A DNA stretch of 64,000 nucleotides. Source: Heterostelium album PN500 (lineage: Eukaryota > Evosea > Eumycetozoa > Acytosteliales > Acytosteliaceae). The position numbers were made by a program, and so were the translations under genes. Under the pieces are notes generated by a model. That model was not told the DNA's origin and made no database searches. It saw only the letters and a program-made list of their open reading frames with translations. Where the stretch lies: assembly GCF_000004825.1 (NCBI RefSeq), contig NW_008805092.1:372001-436000 (forward strand), written 5' to 3'. Positions 34,662 to 45,796 of this stretch are shown here, in pieces (position 1 is the first letter of the stretch; every line of letters begins with the position of its first letter).

Positions 34662-35783
34662 ACCATATATCCATGAAAAGATAAATTAAAGACCATGAAA
34701 TAATATATATTTTTTGTATTTCATATATCAATTTTAACTCGTTCCTTTTTTTCATTTTTATTTGTAAAGAATTGGTAAAAAACAGTGTTTGATCTTTTTT
34801 TTGATTAACAATTTATACATTTTATTAAATTCCTATTTGAAATATAAAGAGATATGGATAAATGGATAAAAATTATTATAAAATCATATTCTTCTCCAGA
34901 AACTTTGGAAAGACTTCCAAGAATAAATAATAAAATGAACTTAGTAAAAGAATCAAAAAAATGAATAAGTGTGGCTAATGAGCCCAAATTCTTTCTTTTT
35001 CCTCCACCAATCAAAATGTGTTTAAATTATATTTATATAAGAATTTATATATATATAATAAAATAATAAATAAATTATTAAATAAATACAAAAAAATCCC
35101 AACTTATTCGAAAAATCGAAATTAAAAAAATGAAAAAAATTGATACAAAATACTGAAAATTTGAGAGAAACATGGTTTGATACCAACTACGAACCGACAT
35201 TGCGGTTTAGTGCTTTTACTATCATATTAGGTATTCAAAACTTTTTTTTTATTTTGAAATAATGTTTTTTAAATAGAACAATCTTAGTCTTTTAAATAGT
35301 TTTGCGTACACGGTTTTTCAACCTCCCTCGTTTATTTTTCCAAAAAAACAGAGGTAAATTTGAATATGTGACTTCAATCCACCATACTATCTAATATAGA
35401 TTCATTTGAGAGATTAAATTGACTCTTTAAATTGGATCTGACAATATATTTGTTTTAAAACCGAATTCTATTTTTTATTTTTTTTTTGATTCTGTAATAA
35501 CATGACATTCCTCTATCTACATACTGATACGAAGAATTCTGTGATTTCGATATCATAATGTATTAAACTTCCATTTCCAAGAGTCTCCTGGTTGAGTAAT
35601 TAAAAAATAAATAAATTAAATTTAAAATTAAATTAGTTTTCAAAATAATAAAATGATTTCTTAATATAATATTTACAATATTTTTCATACTATTTTAATT
35701 CGTTTTCTTTATTTTCAATAAAAATCTTAAATAACCTAATTTATTATTAATATATCTATATCTATATTTCAAATTTTAAGAAC
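34662..35783. other. Intergenic region, 1.1 kb
   Basis: AT-rich spacer. Two overlapping short frames near 34805-35014 (one on each strand) lack an ATG-supported or family-supported identity. A less AT-rich patch around 35180-35215 shows no recognisable feature. The methyltransferase promoter lies at the right end. Confidence 0.5.
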
Positions 35784-36923
35784 ATGTACAACAAAAATTA
35801 TTTATTTGTTTTTTTTATTGTTATATTATTAACCATCACAAGTACTTCTCTATATTTATCTAATAATAATTCCAATATAAATTTAATAAATGGTATAGAT
35901 AAGATTAGGAGTGAACAAGTTTCATTGAAACATACTGTCAATGTCTTGACCAAACACATAAAAGATATTAAAGATACCAACACTCAAATTAATATTGGTT
36001 CGACAACTACTTTAAGTGATTCTTTTGTCCAAGTGATGAAGGATAAATTGTATAATCAAGAATATACCGAGGAACAAAGTGCAGAAGTAGGATCTCTTCT
36101 TTTAAATTCTGTTCTATTCCAAGATGGTCAATGTGATTCATACAAGGTACTCGGAGGTGGTTCTGACAACGGTGTTCCAGGTGAAGGATCGTGGAAGATT
36201 TGCCAAGATTCTGACAAGTGGCATGTCAACCGATCAAATCAATGTCAAGTATTCTCATTTGGAATTGCAAATGATTTTACTTTTGATGATGAATTGACAA
36301 AGCTTGGCTGTAAAGTTGGTAAGTTTTTTATTCTATATTTCTATTCTAATGGATTACTAATTTGTTAATTTATATTTGTTTTTAATAATTTAATATATAA
36401 TATTTATTATTTGTAAAAATTTTTTTTTTATTTTAAAATATCAGAAAGTTTTGATCCTTCAATGTCGATGGAGAGTCAAAAGAGAAGTGATTTAAATAAT
36501 TTTTGGAAAATAGGTATTGCTGATAAAGATACTAATGATTTTGAAGGAAAGGAGTACGGGGGAAGCAGAAAGCAAGTCTGGGAAGTATACACTTTAGAAA
36601 CTCTCATGAAGAGATTCAAAGTTGAATATTTGGACTTTTTAAAGATGGATATCGAAGGAAATGAGTGGCCAATTCTCAAACAATGGATCGAAAGTGGAAT
36701 TCTTAAGAAAATAAAGATGCTCACCTTCGAAGTTCATTTTTGGTCTTCAACTCATGATATACATACTCATTTGGAGTGGGCCAAAATAATCATTGCTCTA
36801 AGAGAACAAGGCTTCAAACTATTTGGAACAAGAGAGAATCCAATGAGCACAGATGAAGACCTCGGATTCTTAAAAAAAAGTAGTTGTTGTTATGATTTAT
36901 ACTGGTATAACTCTAATATATAA
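35784..36923 (+). CDS. METTL24/FkbM-like methyltransferase, type II membrane protein (intact copy)
   Basis: Two exons (35784-36318 and 36445-36923), frame restored through Glu; 337 residues. A short cytosolic start and one transmembrane segment (LFVFFIVILLTITSTSLYL) suggest a Golgi/ER type II protein. A coiled region follows, then the catalytic domain. GSWKICQDSDKWHV, CQVFSFGIANDFTFDDELTK and FDPS correspond to the METTL24-like motif set (GSWxxC, VYSFG, DxSFE, FDPS). KMDIEGNEWPIL is the FkbM-type DxEGxEW motif. Relatives are SAM-dependent methyltransferases with poorly known substrates, possibly glycans. Two broken copies lie at 55.8-57.0 and 59.5-60.6 kb, making this the only intact member in the window. 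Confidence 0.82.
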
Positions 36924-37302
36924 AAAATAATAAATTCCTTTCAGGATTCAAATAAATATTATACTATCTATATTTTTTTTTTTTTTGGAAACTATTCTAT
37001 AATTATTATTATTTATATTATTAAAATAAAACAAAATATCAAACCTCGTTTGATTTTAAAAATTACATAAATATAGAATTTTTATAGTAGATTAAGAATA
37101 TTTAAAAATATCTTTTTTTTATATTATTGTTGAATCAGGAACTACCTCGCCCACTATCTTTTTTGCCGATAAATGTGAACTTTAAAATAATCTAAAAAAT
37201 TTAATCGAAGTGTTTCACTACAAACCTAAAACTGTAAGTTTGTGACTTTAAAAGACTTTTTATTTTCATATTTTCGTGACGGATAATTATAATAAAATAA
37301 TA

Positions 37303-38455
37303 ATGACAAAAGAAAATCAAAAAAGTAATGGTAACATTCAAAATTTACCATTGTATTTATTAAATAAGATCTTTAGTTATTTGACAGTAAAAGATTGTCT
37401 TTGCTTTCTATATATCAATCGTAGTTTAAATCAAAAACTAAATGAAAGTATAGAGTTTTGGAGAAATATCTATTCGAAATACTCTCGTGTCGATCTCCTG
37501 CTAAAGAATATCGATCAAATCAAATTGAATGACGATAGCAATGAATCTATCATTCATTATATTAAAAGACAAATCTACAATCAAAGAATTCTAACTTTGA
37601 ATCTAATTAAAAATTCAAATCGTAGATTGAATATATCTATACCTATTGTATGTATTAAATACATAATTGATCAAAAAAAAAAAAGGATATACATTATTAA
37701 CTTTATAATAATTATTATTATCATTATTTTAATATAAATAGAATCATAATTGTCAATTACAACATTAAGTTGGTTGCCTAATGAAGAGTATCTATGTATT
37801 GGTGGTCAATTCGCACAATATCAACACGATACTATTAAACAACATTATACCTTAAGTTATTATTCAACTTTATCTATTACAGATACCAATTGTAATATAT
37901 TAGATAGTATACCTACTGTTAATACATCAAATAATAATCTTTTAAATAATACTGTAAGAATATATATTGATAGATTCTTGATTGATTCAATATTAATATG
38001 AAACAAAATAGGGTGTTTATAGTTTATCAGTTGCCTCTAATCATAGATTTGTACATTCGACATTCAATAACAATGTTTATGTTGGTCAGATATCGAATGA
38101 CTATCATTTAGATGACGGGAATAGTCTTTATCAGTTAAAGTTGAAACCATTTATCAACAACAATAATAATAACAATGATATTAAAACAACAGTTAAAATA
38201 ACGAATGATGGTAGATCTGTTGTTATTGGTTCACAAGATGGATCTCTTAGAATCTATGATATTGAAACAAATGCAATACTGTGGGAACAATATCAACCGT
38301 TGATGCCAATCAATGATATTACGGTAATAGATGATCAACAACAATCTAATACATTATTTGCAAGTGGTTATATTATTAATAATGGTAATAATAATAATAT
38401 TAATGTTAATAATACAGGATTCATAAGATCTTGGGATATAAGATCAAATGATAAC

Positions 38456-38493
<38 letters not shown>

Positions 38494-38971
38494 GAAAACA
38501 AGAATAACAATTAATGAAATGATTGAAGTTGGTGGTATATCACTTAATTCAAGCAATAGTTGTTTGGGATATGTAATGAGAACTGGTATCGCTAGAATAT
38601 TCGATTTAAGAACCAATAGTATCAGAAGTACATACGCACCAAACTCAACGAAATACATCAACTACGCAAAGAAACTATCATCAAAGAATATGACAATAGA
38701 AGCTGTTTGTTGGATGCCTACAGATACCTCCAATGACTATATTTGCTCTACCAATGGAAATAACATCAATATTTGGAATACAAACAACTCTAATAATAAT
38801 AATAACAACAACAACAATACAACAACAACATCATCATTGTTAACAACATTGGTAACAAACAAACCAACAACTACCAAGAGAACAATATCAATTTCATCTA
38901 CTGGAATGTGGTTAGCATGTAACACAGGTAAACTATTCTCCACCAAAGATATCTATGATATCAGTAAGTAA
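37303..38971 (+). CDS. F-box/WD40-repeat protein
   Basis: Exon 1 (37303-37647) encodes an F-box: NLPLYLLNKIFSYLTVKDCLCF, shown as landmarks LPLYLLNKIF and WRNIYSKY. The later exons (about 37750-37953 and 38012-38971) encode WD40-like blades (GSQDGSLRIYDIE, GFIRSWDIRSN, GIARIFDLRTNS, NNINIWNTNN) with long Asn runs. Such proteins are substrate receptors of SCF ubiquitin ligases. The join between exon 2 and exon 3 is a clean GTAAGA...ATAG intron. The join between exon 1 and exon 2 is not: after the best acceptor (37740-37741) all three frames close within a few codons. The frame carrying LSITTLSWLPNEEYLCIGG has TAA at 37747-37749 and no AG between. The gene may be frameshifted, mis-sequenced there or spliced unusually. 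Its stop is 39 bp from the convergent RsuA-type gene. Confidence 0.7.
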
Positions 38972-39010
38972 GTAAAATAAATATAAAAGAAGATTATTGT
39001 GCTTCTAGTT

Positions 39011-40364
39011 TTATTCATCAATAGATTCACTACTATTATTATTATTATTATCTTTACTATTATTATTATTACTGTTAGTTAGATATTGTTTCTTTATCTT
39101 TTCTTTTGCAATCCATTTATGTTTGAATGATTTGATTTCATCTTTGATCATCACTTCTTGAGTTTCACCTGGTTTCAAGGTGGTAGGCAATGTGTACGGA
39201 CCGAATTGCGTACGAATGATTCTGAGTACTTTGACATTGAAGTGTTCGAATATCTTACGAATCTCGCGGTTCTTGCCTTCGGAGAGTGTACAGATCACCC
39301 AGGTGTTCGACTCGGTTTCACGCTCCACCTGTAGTTTGACCGGTGCATACTTGATGCCGTCGATAACGATGCCCTTGGACAACGCCAGCTTCATACTCGG
39401 TGTGATCTTACCGAATATCCTAACGCGATAGGTCTTCTCGAATCCACTCTCCGGTAGCTCCAGGTAGCGCGCCAGCTCACCGTCGTTCGTCAGCAGAATC
39501 AGTCCCTCCGAGTAGTAATCGAGTCGACCCACCGATATCAAATGTTGTTTGTTGAGTATCTTCTTGAGAATCGGTATCAGAGTGTCGCGCTCCGGATCCT
39601 CCGCGTTGGTGACCAACACTTTTTTCAGCTTGTTGTGCATCCATATCTTTGGCACCGATTCTCGTAGCGCTTTGCCATCGACCCGAATATCACAAGATTC
39701 CGTCACCATCAGACCATCTTTCAATGCAACCACCTTTCCATTGACAGTAACTCTTCCTTCCTCTATCAATTTCTCTGCATTTCTCCTAGAAGTAACACCT
39801 GCTCTTGATAATCTTTTTTGTAATCTTTCACTTTTTTTCAACAACAAATAAAAATTGATTGTTAGAATATTAACCTAACAATCCTTATCTATATCCATTT
39901 GAAATAATAATACAATACGTTTTATTTAAAATATCATCTACTTTATTGATTTTTGATGATTCTATATTAATATTATTATTACTATTACTATTATTACTAT
40001 TATTATTTGTATTATTTATAATATTTGATCTACCAATGTAATCATTTTCATCTTGTGTTTCAATATCATCATTGTTTCTAAATTTAATATCTTGTTGTTT
40101 TTTGTTTCTATTGATTTTATCTTGTTTTGCTAATGATGGATTATCTATTTTCTTATTGTTTCCATAACTAGATGTCGTACTATACCAATTATAAAAACAA
40201 TTACTACTACTACTACTATTATTACTATTAAATAAATATTGTATTCTATTTATACTATTATTATTATTATTTGAAACTATGGTTGTTGTATTTATTTTTG
40301 TTGATAATGAAATTAATCTACCCAACATCATCGTCATTGATGTTGAATATTGTAGTCTAATCAT
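39011..40364 (-). CDS. Organellar RsuA/RluB-type rRNA pseudouridine synthase
   Basis: Two exons: 40364-39919 and 39830-39011. The junction gives ...DDILNKT|ERLQKRLSRAG in perfect frame; about 421 residues. After a ~150-residue Asn/Ser-rich leader comes an S4 RNA-binding domain (RLQKRLSRAGVTSRRNAEKLIEEG in part; landmarks GVTSRRNAEKLI and VTVNGK). The catalytic domain contains the family motif GRLDYYSEGLILLTNDG with the active Asp, and later EGKNREIRKIFEH. RsuA/RluB/RluE enzymes modify rRNA in bacteria. In a eukaryote, with an Arg/Ser/Thr-rich N-terminus (MIRLQYSTSMTMMLGRLIS), the likely site is the mitochondrion. A TTTTGCAG acceptor-like site just upstream (about 40430) hints at an additional 5' exon, so the true start may lie further out. 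Confidence 0.9.
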
Positions 40365-40862
40365 CAGTCGTTTTAACAAGTAAATAGACAAATGTCTGAT
40401 TGATGGTAATTGATTTATTCTCCTGCAAAACGAATAAATTTTTTAATAATAAAACGAAAAAAAAAAAAACAAAAAAGTTTTTTAAAGATAATTTAAATAA
40501 TTATAACATCTTTATAAATAATATTTGGTTTTCTCTTATTATCATAAACTTCTTAAAAATAATAAATAAAAAATAAATAATAATAATAAAATAAAAAAAA
40601 GTTAATTTTAGAAATTTTTTATATTAAAAAATTTTTGAAGTCAATTAATTGTGTTATACTATTTGTCAAATTTTGATAGATATTTTAATATTAATAACAG
40701 TAATATTGTATTTTAATCTTTTTTTTTACTATTATTACTTTGTTTTTTTTTTGTAGATATTATTTTCAATATATATATAGATATATTTTATATAGTTAGA
40801 CAAGATTGATTGATTGATTTTTATATCTGTTCAATCGATCATCACAAACATCATTTATTAAT
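40365..40862. promoter_or_regulatory. Divergent intergenic region, RsuA-type / CPSF6-like
   Basis: A 498-bp AT-rich space with A/T homopolymers and (TA)n near 40770. It is bounded by the starts of two genes read in opposite directions. Any 5' exon of the RsuA-type gene would lie at its left end. Confidence 0.5.
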
Positions 40863-43345
40863 ATGGACGACTATGACATATATGGTGATTTCAAATCGAC
40901 AACTGATAATCATGATGATGATGATGATGAAAACAATAATGATGATGATGATGTATGTATATCTATTGATAAAGATTGATGGAAGTAAAAGTAATATTAA
41001 CATGTTATGACAGGTAAAGGATAAGATTGAAAAGAATGATCACGATGATAATAATGTTGGTGGTGATTCAAACAATAACAATGAAGATCATCATCATAAT
41101 CTTGATGATGATAATGATTATAAAATGAAGAGTGAAAACAATAGCAATGGAGATGATGAAGATGATCAACAGCATCATGATGACACTGGCAATAACAATG
41201 ATGATCATCAAGACGATGCTGATCAAAACGACGATGACGATCGATATGAAAGACGTACTAGAACAAATAACAATGACGACGATAACAAATCAAACACCGA
41301 CACTCCAACTCATTCCATTCAATCAATAGATGATGATACAAACAATGATAGTCATAATGAAGATGAGGTATGTTATATATCTATTTACTTGATTAATATA
41401 TATAAAATCGATATTAATCATCTAATCAATCAATCAATCGATCGATCGATCGATCAATCAATCAATCAATCATTTATAGAAAGATTTATCATTTATGGAA
41501 GATAGTGCTCATCCAACTGAAGGAGGAGATCAAACTGATATTCCGCCAGCTCTATTCGTTGCTAATTTAGAATGGGTATGTTAATTGTGCACAGCAACAC
41601 TCAACTAATAGCACTAATAATAATACTAACCAAAAATGAATAAAACTACTACTTACAGTGGACAACAGAACAGAATTTAGAACAATTATTCTCAGAGTTT
41701 GGAAAGCTAAAGAACTTGAAGATTTTCGAAAACGAAACAAATGGAAAATCAAAGGGTTATGCATTTGTTGAATTACAATCACATGATATTGCACGACAAG
41801 CAAAAGAGAAACTTAATAACAAGTCTGTATATAATAGATTGTTGTTTTTATTTGTATTTTATGAATTCAGTGTTTTATTAACTGTTGTTTGTTTGTTTGT
41901 TTACTTGGTTTTATAGGGAATTAAATGGAAAGACAATCATTATAAAATCGATGAATCAACATACTTATCAACAGGTTCTGCTTGCTTTTAAGACTGGATC
42001 GTTTAAACCGTTGACTGGCGGAGGTTCCGGTGGTAGCGACGGTAGCAATGGAGCCGATAAACACTACGCGCATCATCCACATCACATGGCAATGGGAATG
42101 CGTGGTGGCAGAGGTGGAAAACGTGGTGGTGGAATGCCGATGGATCCAAAGATGATGATGAGAGGTCCGCCCAATGCCGGTGGTCGTGGTGCACTGCTAC
42201 AACCGCCTCCCGAGTATATGTATGGACCGAATGGTGTGCCTATGGTGGGCAGAGGTGGCGGTGGTCCCGGTGGAAACAGTGTGGGACGTGGCGGACATCC
42301 CAGTTCCTATCACAAGGCGTTTAGGGGCGGTGGTCCACCTCCACCCAATATTGGCAGGGGAATGCGGTTCCCACCTCCACCGCATATGGGGGTTCCTCCT
42401 GGATATCCACCTCCTCCCAACGCTTTCTACTATCAGGATATGAGGATGATGAATCCCAATGCTCCGTATCCTCCCTCTGGGGTTGACGATGAAAGGGACA
42501 GAGATAGAGAGAGGGAAAGGGAGAGGGACAGGGAAAGAGATAGGGAGAGGGATAGAGATTTGGGTGAGAAACGAAAGAGAGAAGATGAATTGGATGAAAG
42601 AGAAAAGGACAGAATCAAAGAGAGAGATAGAGAGAGAAAGGAGCATGATAGAGATAGAGATAGGGAGAGAGATTCAAGATCACGTGACTCCACTAGAGAT
42701 AGGGATCGCGATAGATATAGTAGTAGAGACGACGATAGAGATAGGGATAGAGACAGGGACAGAGACAGAGATAGAGATAGAGACAGAGATAGATATAGCA
42801 GTAGAGATGACGATAGAGATAGAGAACGTGAACGTGAGAGAGAACGCGAGCGTGAGAAAGAACGTGAGCGCGAGAAAGAACGTGAACGTGAGAAAGAGAG
42901 AGAACGTGAACGTGAGCGTGAAAAAGAAAAGGAAAGAGAACGTGAACGTGAAAAAGAGAGAGAAAGAGAGAGAGAAAGAGAACGCGAAAAGGAAAGAGAA
43001 CGCGAAAGAGAGCGTGAACGTGAACGTGAGAGAGAAAGAGAGCGTGAACGTGAGAAAGAACGTGAACGCGAGAAGGAAAGAGACAGACTAAAGGATAGAG
43101 ATAGAAAGAGTGGTAGTAGCAGCAGCGGCAACAGTAGCAGCAGCAGTAGTATCAATGGAAGTAATAGTGGTAGCGGTAGTAGCAGCAGTAGCAGTCGCGA
43201 CAAATCACGAGGTAGCTCAAGAGGACAATCATCTCAAGATTTCGAAAAACAAAGAGAAAGAGACAGAGAAAGAGAAAGAGAATTGGAAAAGAAAAAAGAA
43301 AGAGAGAAACGATTTGCAATGAAACCAACTAGTTCCTCAAAATAA
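40863..43345 (+). CDS. cpsf6: CPSF6/CFIm68-like pre-mRNA 3' processing factor
   Basis: Five exons: 40863-40952, 41014-41367, 41480-41575, 41659-41822 and 41917-43345; 710 residues. The N-terminus MDDYDIYGDF resembles the DIYxD start of CPSF6, followed by an Asp/Asn/His-rich acidic stretch. The single RRM reads ALFVANLEW|WTTEQNLEQLF, then FENETNGKSKGYAFVEL and KELNGKTI, closely matching CPSF6/CPSF7. A Gly/Pro-rich linker follows, as in CPSF6. The last third is an alternating Arg-Glu/Arg-Asp tract, a counterpart of the CPSF6 RS/RE domain, with a Ser-rich patch. CFIm68 pairs with CFIm25 to select distal poly(A) sites in the nucleus. The donor of intron 4 is GTCTGT, not the usual GTA; protein alignment nevertheless requires it. 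Confidence 0.86.
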
Positions 43346-45050
43346 TAATAATAATAATTTAATTAAAAATAATAAAATAATCATAAATCTATTATGTTAT
43401 ATTATATTCATTCCCTTCATTTTGAAAATATTCATTTATTTATTATATTTATTTTTGCACTACTTTAAAGTTTAGTTATAACTTATTATTTCAATTCACT
43501 TCAGATAAATATTTTATAATTGCCATTTAGATTTTCTGAAAAAAACAATGTTTACAACCACATTATTTATTTTTATTTTATTTTTTATTTTTATAAAATA
43601 TCGTGTCTGTTTATGAAAAAACCCATCACGTTACCCAAGTCTGATAACACTTATCATACCACTATTTTACAAAAAGTCAACATTTTATTTTGCTGATGAA
43701 GTATGAGGGGTTATCGAGTGATTTATGGGGTGTAACATTAAAAAATAAAAATAAATTTTGAGGGCTTTCGGTGTATTTTTTTCTTTTTCGTTGTAAATTT
43801 TTTTTTTAAGTTTTTTTTTTTGTCATATCAAGTGTAGCGTGTGCGGAAAGAGTTAGAAGACAAGTGTGATCATTTTTTTTTCTCTTTATAAATATTGATA
43901 TCATAATAAAAGAGTAGAGAATAGAATTATTTTATTTTTCTTCTTTTAAATATTCGTTCACCAATATCATAATCACATTCAAAAAAATAAATTAGAATAA
44001 TCAATTAAATTTAAGTTAGATTCAAGTTAAAACAACAACAATCGTTAAAATTGTTTTTATTTAAAAAGAAACAAAAAGAAGTTGATTGAACCTCTATTTG
44101 TTTGTTTTTTTAAAGAAGAATACTTAAAAGCTAAATCTCCAGGTTTTTAAGTTTCTCTTTTTTTCTTTTTTTTCTTCATCACCAGTTTCAAGTTTTATTT
44201 AGAATTACACAACAATACACATCCAATTTTTAAAGCAAAGAGAATAATGCTGATCAGCTATAAGTTTAATAGAAATAATAATAATATTCTACAAATACAG
44301 TCAAATCAAAAGAAAATATTAGATAATTTTAAGTATATATTTATTAGTAGTAAACAATAATAATAAATATATACAAAAAAAACTATTTATTTTCTTCTAT
44401 TTTCTGTTATTCCTTTTATTCTTTTTTATATCTTTATATTTCGTATTATTAGTCAGCAGCAATTTAATCAATTCAATTCAATTTCAATCCAATCTAATCT
44501 AATAGTTATCAATCTTTTTATTTATCTAAATAATTATTGTTTAATCTGTTTTTCTTTTTGTTTTTTTTTCATTAATTAATTATATATCTATCTCCACTTC
44601 AATTAAATCAACTTTATCAAAAACTAAAAAAAAAAAAACACAAAAAAAAACTAAAAATAAAATCACCCCACCTTTTATCATCATAAACCCAACACACAAA
44701 AGTCTGATTTGGTTGATAAAGTTCATATAATCAAATATTAAAAAAAAAAAAAACAAACCAACAAAATAATAATAACTGATTGTCTGCAACAACAGAAGAG
44801 CATCAGAACTTAACAGCAATAATTAGTCAAATAATAATAATTATTATCAGTTTCAACATAGTAACAACAACAGCAACAACAGAAGTAGTAAAGTTAATTA
44901 GTTTCTTATAAAGAGAATACAAGTTAGCTTTGAACAGTAATAGATAAAAAAGACAAAAAGACTGATATTTAGAACATTCAAAATCATTGTTTACTCAATT
45001 CAAATTATCATTAATATGTATGTATTTATAAAAAAATATATTAGATCTAC

Positions 45051-45115
45051 ATTTCTTTTCCTCTTCTTTTCCTTTTCTTTTCTATCCTTTTCTATCCTTT
45101 TCCTTTTCTTTGGTT
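45051..45115 (+). repeat. Polypyrimidine tract
   Basis: About 60 bases almost entirely C and T, built from CTTTTCC and CTATCCTTTT units, some repeated in tandem. Purine bases interrupt it only a few times. Such tracts can form triplex or single-stranded structures. Confidence 0.7.
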
Positions 45116-45778
45116 TAGATTGGATGATTTATTTTAGCTTGGATTTAGGATTTATTTAGTAACTTCACTATTACAAAGTTGTTACTGTTACTACTGCTAC
45201 TACTGCTACTACTACAAAAACAAAAAGAACACAGCTACAGAATCAAATAGGAATAATAATATAAATAGTAATAATAGTTTATAGTCATTATTGTTTTTTG
45301 GTTTATCCATTGGATTATCCCTATAAATCAAAAGATACTGATCAGCTACAACAGATTTAAATTAAGATTGCAAAAATGTCGAGATATATATATTTTTTAT
45401 TTATTTGTACCAAGTTATGTATGTTTGTTGTCATTTACATTTAATTCCAAACAAAGCCAAACAAATCAAATATGGCAATCCATTTTATTTATAAAATAGC
45501 TATTTTATTTCAATGTGTAAAAATCATATAAATTTATTTCTATCATTCATTTATGTTTATTGTCGTCTGTGTTATTAATTAGTTAAAAAACGAATTAACT
45601 TTTTTTTTTTTCCCACACCATCAAAAACATTGTACAATCAAATATTACCACACACTGACAACACACAACAACAACATTCATTAATTAATTTTAAAATGAA
45701 ATCGAAATTTATCTTTTCTTGTGATTGTGTGTTTTTCATTCATTCAATTTATTTATTTCTAATCAATTTGTTTGATTG

Positions 45779-45796
45779 AGTTTCCTTAAGGAAACT
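45779..45796. promoter_or_regulatory. 18-bp perfect palindrome in the large gene-free region
   Basis: AGTTTCCTTAAGGAAACT is its own reverse complement. Its GAAA/TTTC half-sites and higher GC stand out from the surrounding AT-rich sequence. It might be a dimeric factor site; no gene lies within 2 kb. Confidence 0.35.

Noticed and set aside
34805-35014. Small minus-strand frame starting IGGGKRKNLGSL, with a 36-residue plus-strand frame opposite
   Set aside because: The minus frame lacks an ATG. The two frames overlap on opposite strands with no evidence favouring either.
40810-41010. Met-rich frame at the start of the CPSF6-like gene
   Set aside because: It is the wrong frame of the GAT (Asp) repeat in exon 1 and intron 1.
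42433-43203. Long antisense Ser/Leu/Arg frame opposite the CPSF6-like tail
   Set aside because: It is the direct shadow of the RE/RD repeat tract.
44251-45345. Two copies of CTGATCAGCTA as a regulatory pair
   Set aside because: An 11-base match twice in 1.1 kb is suggestive but too weak alone; mentioned only in the region description.
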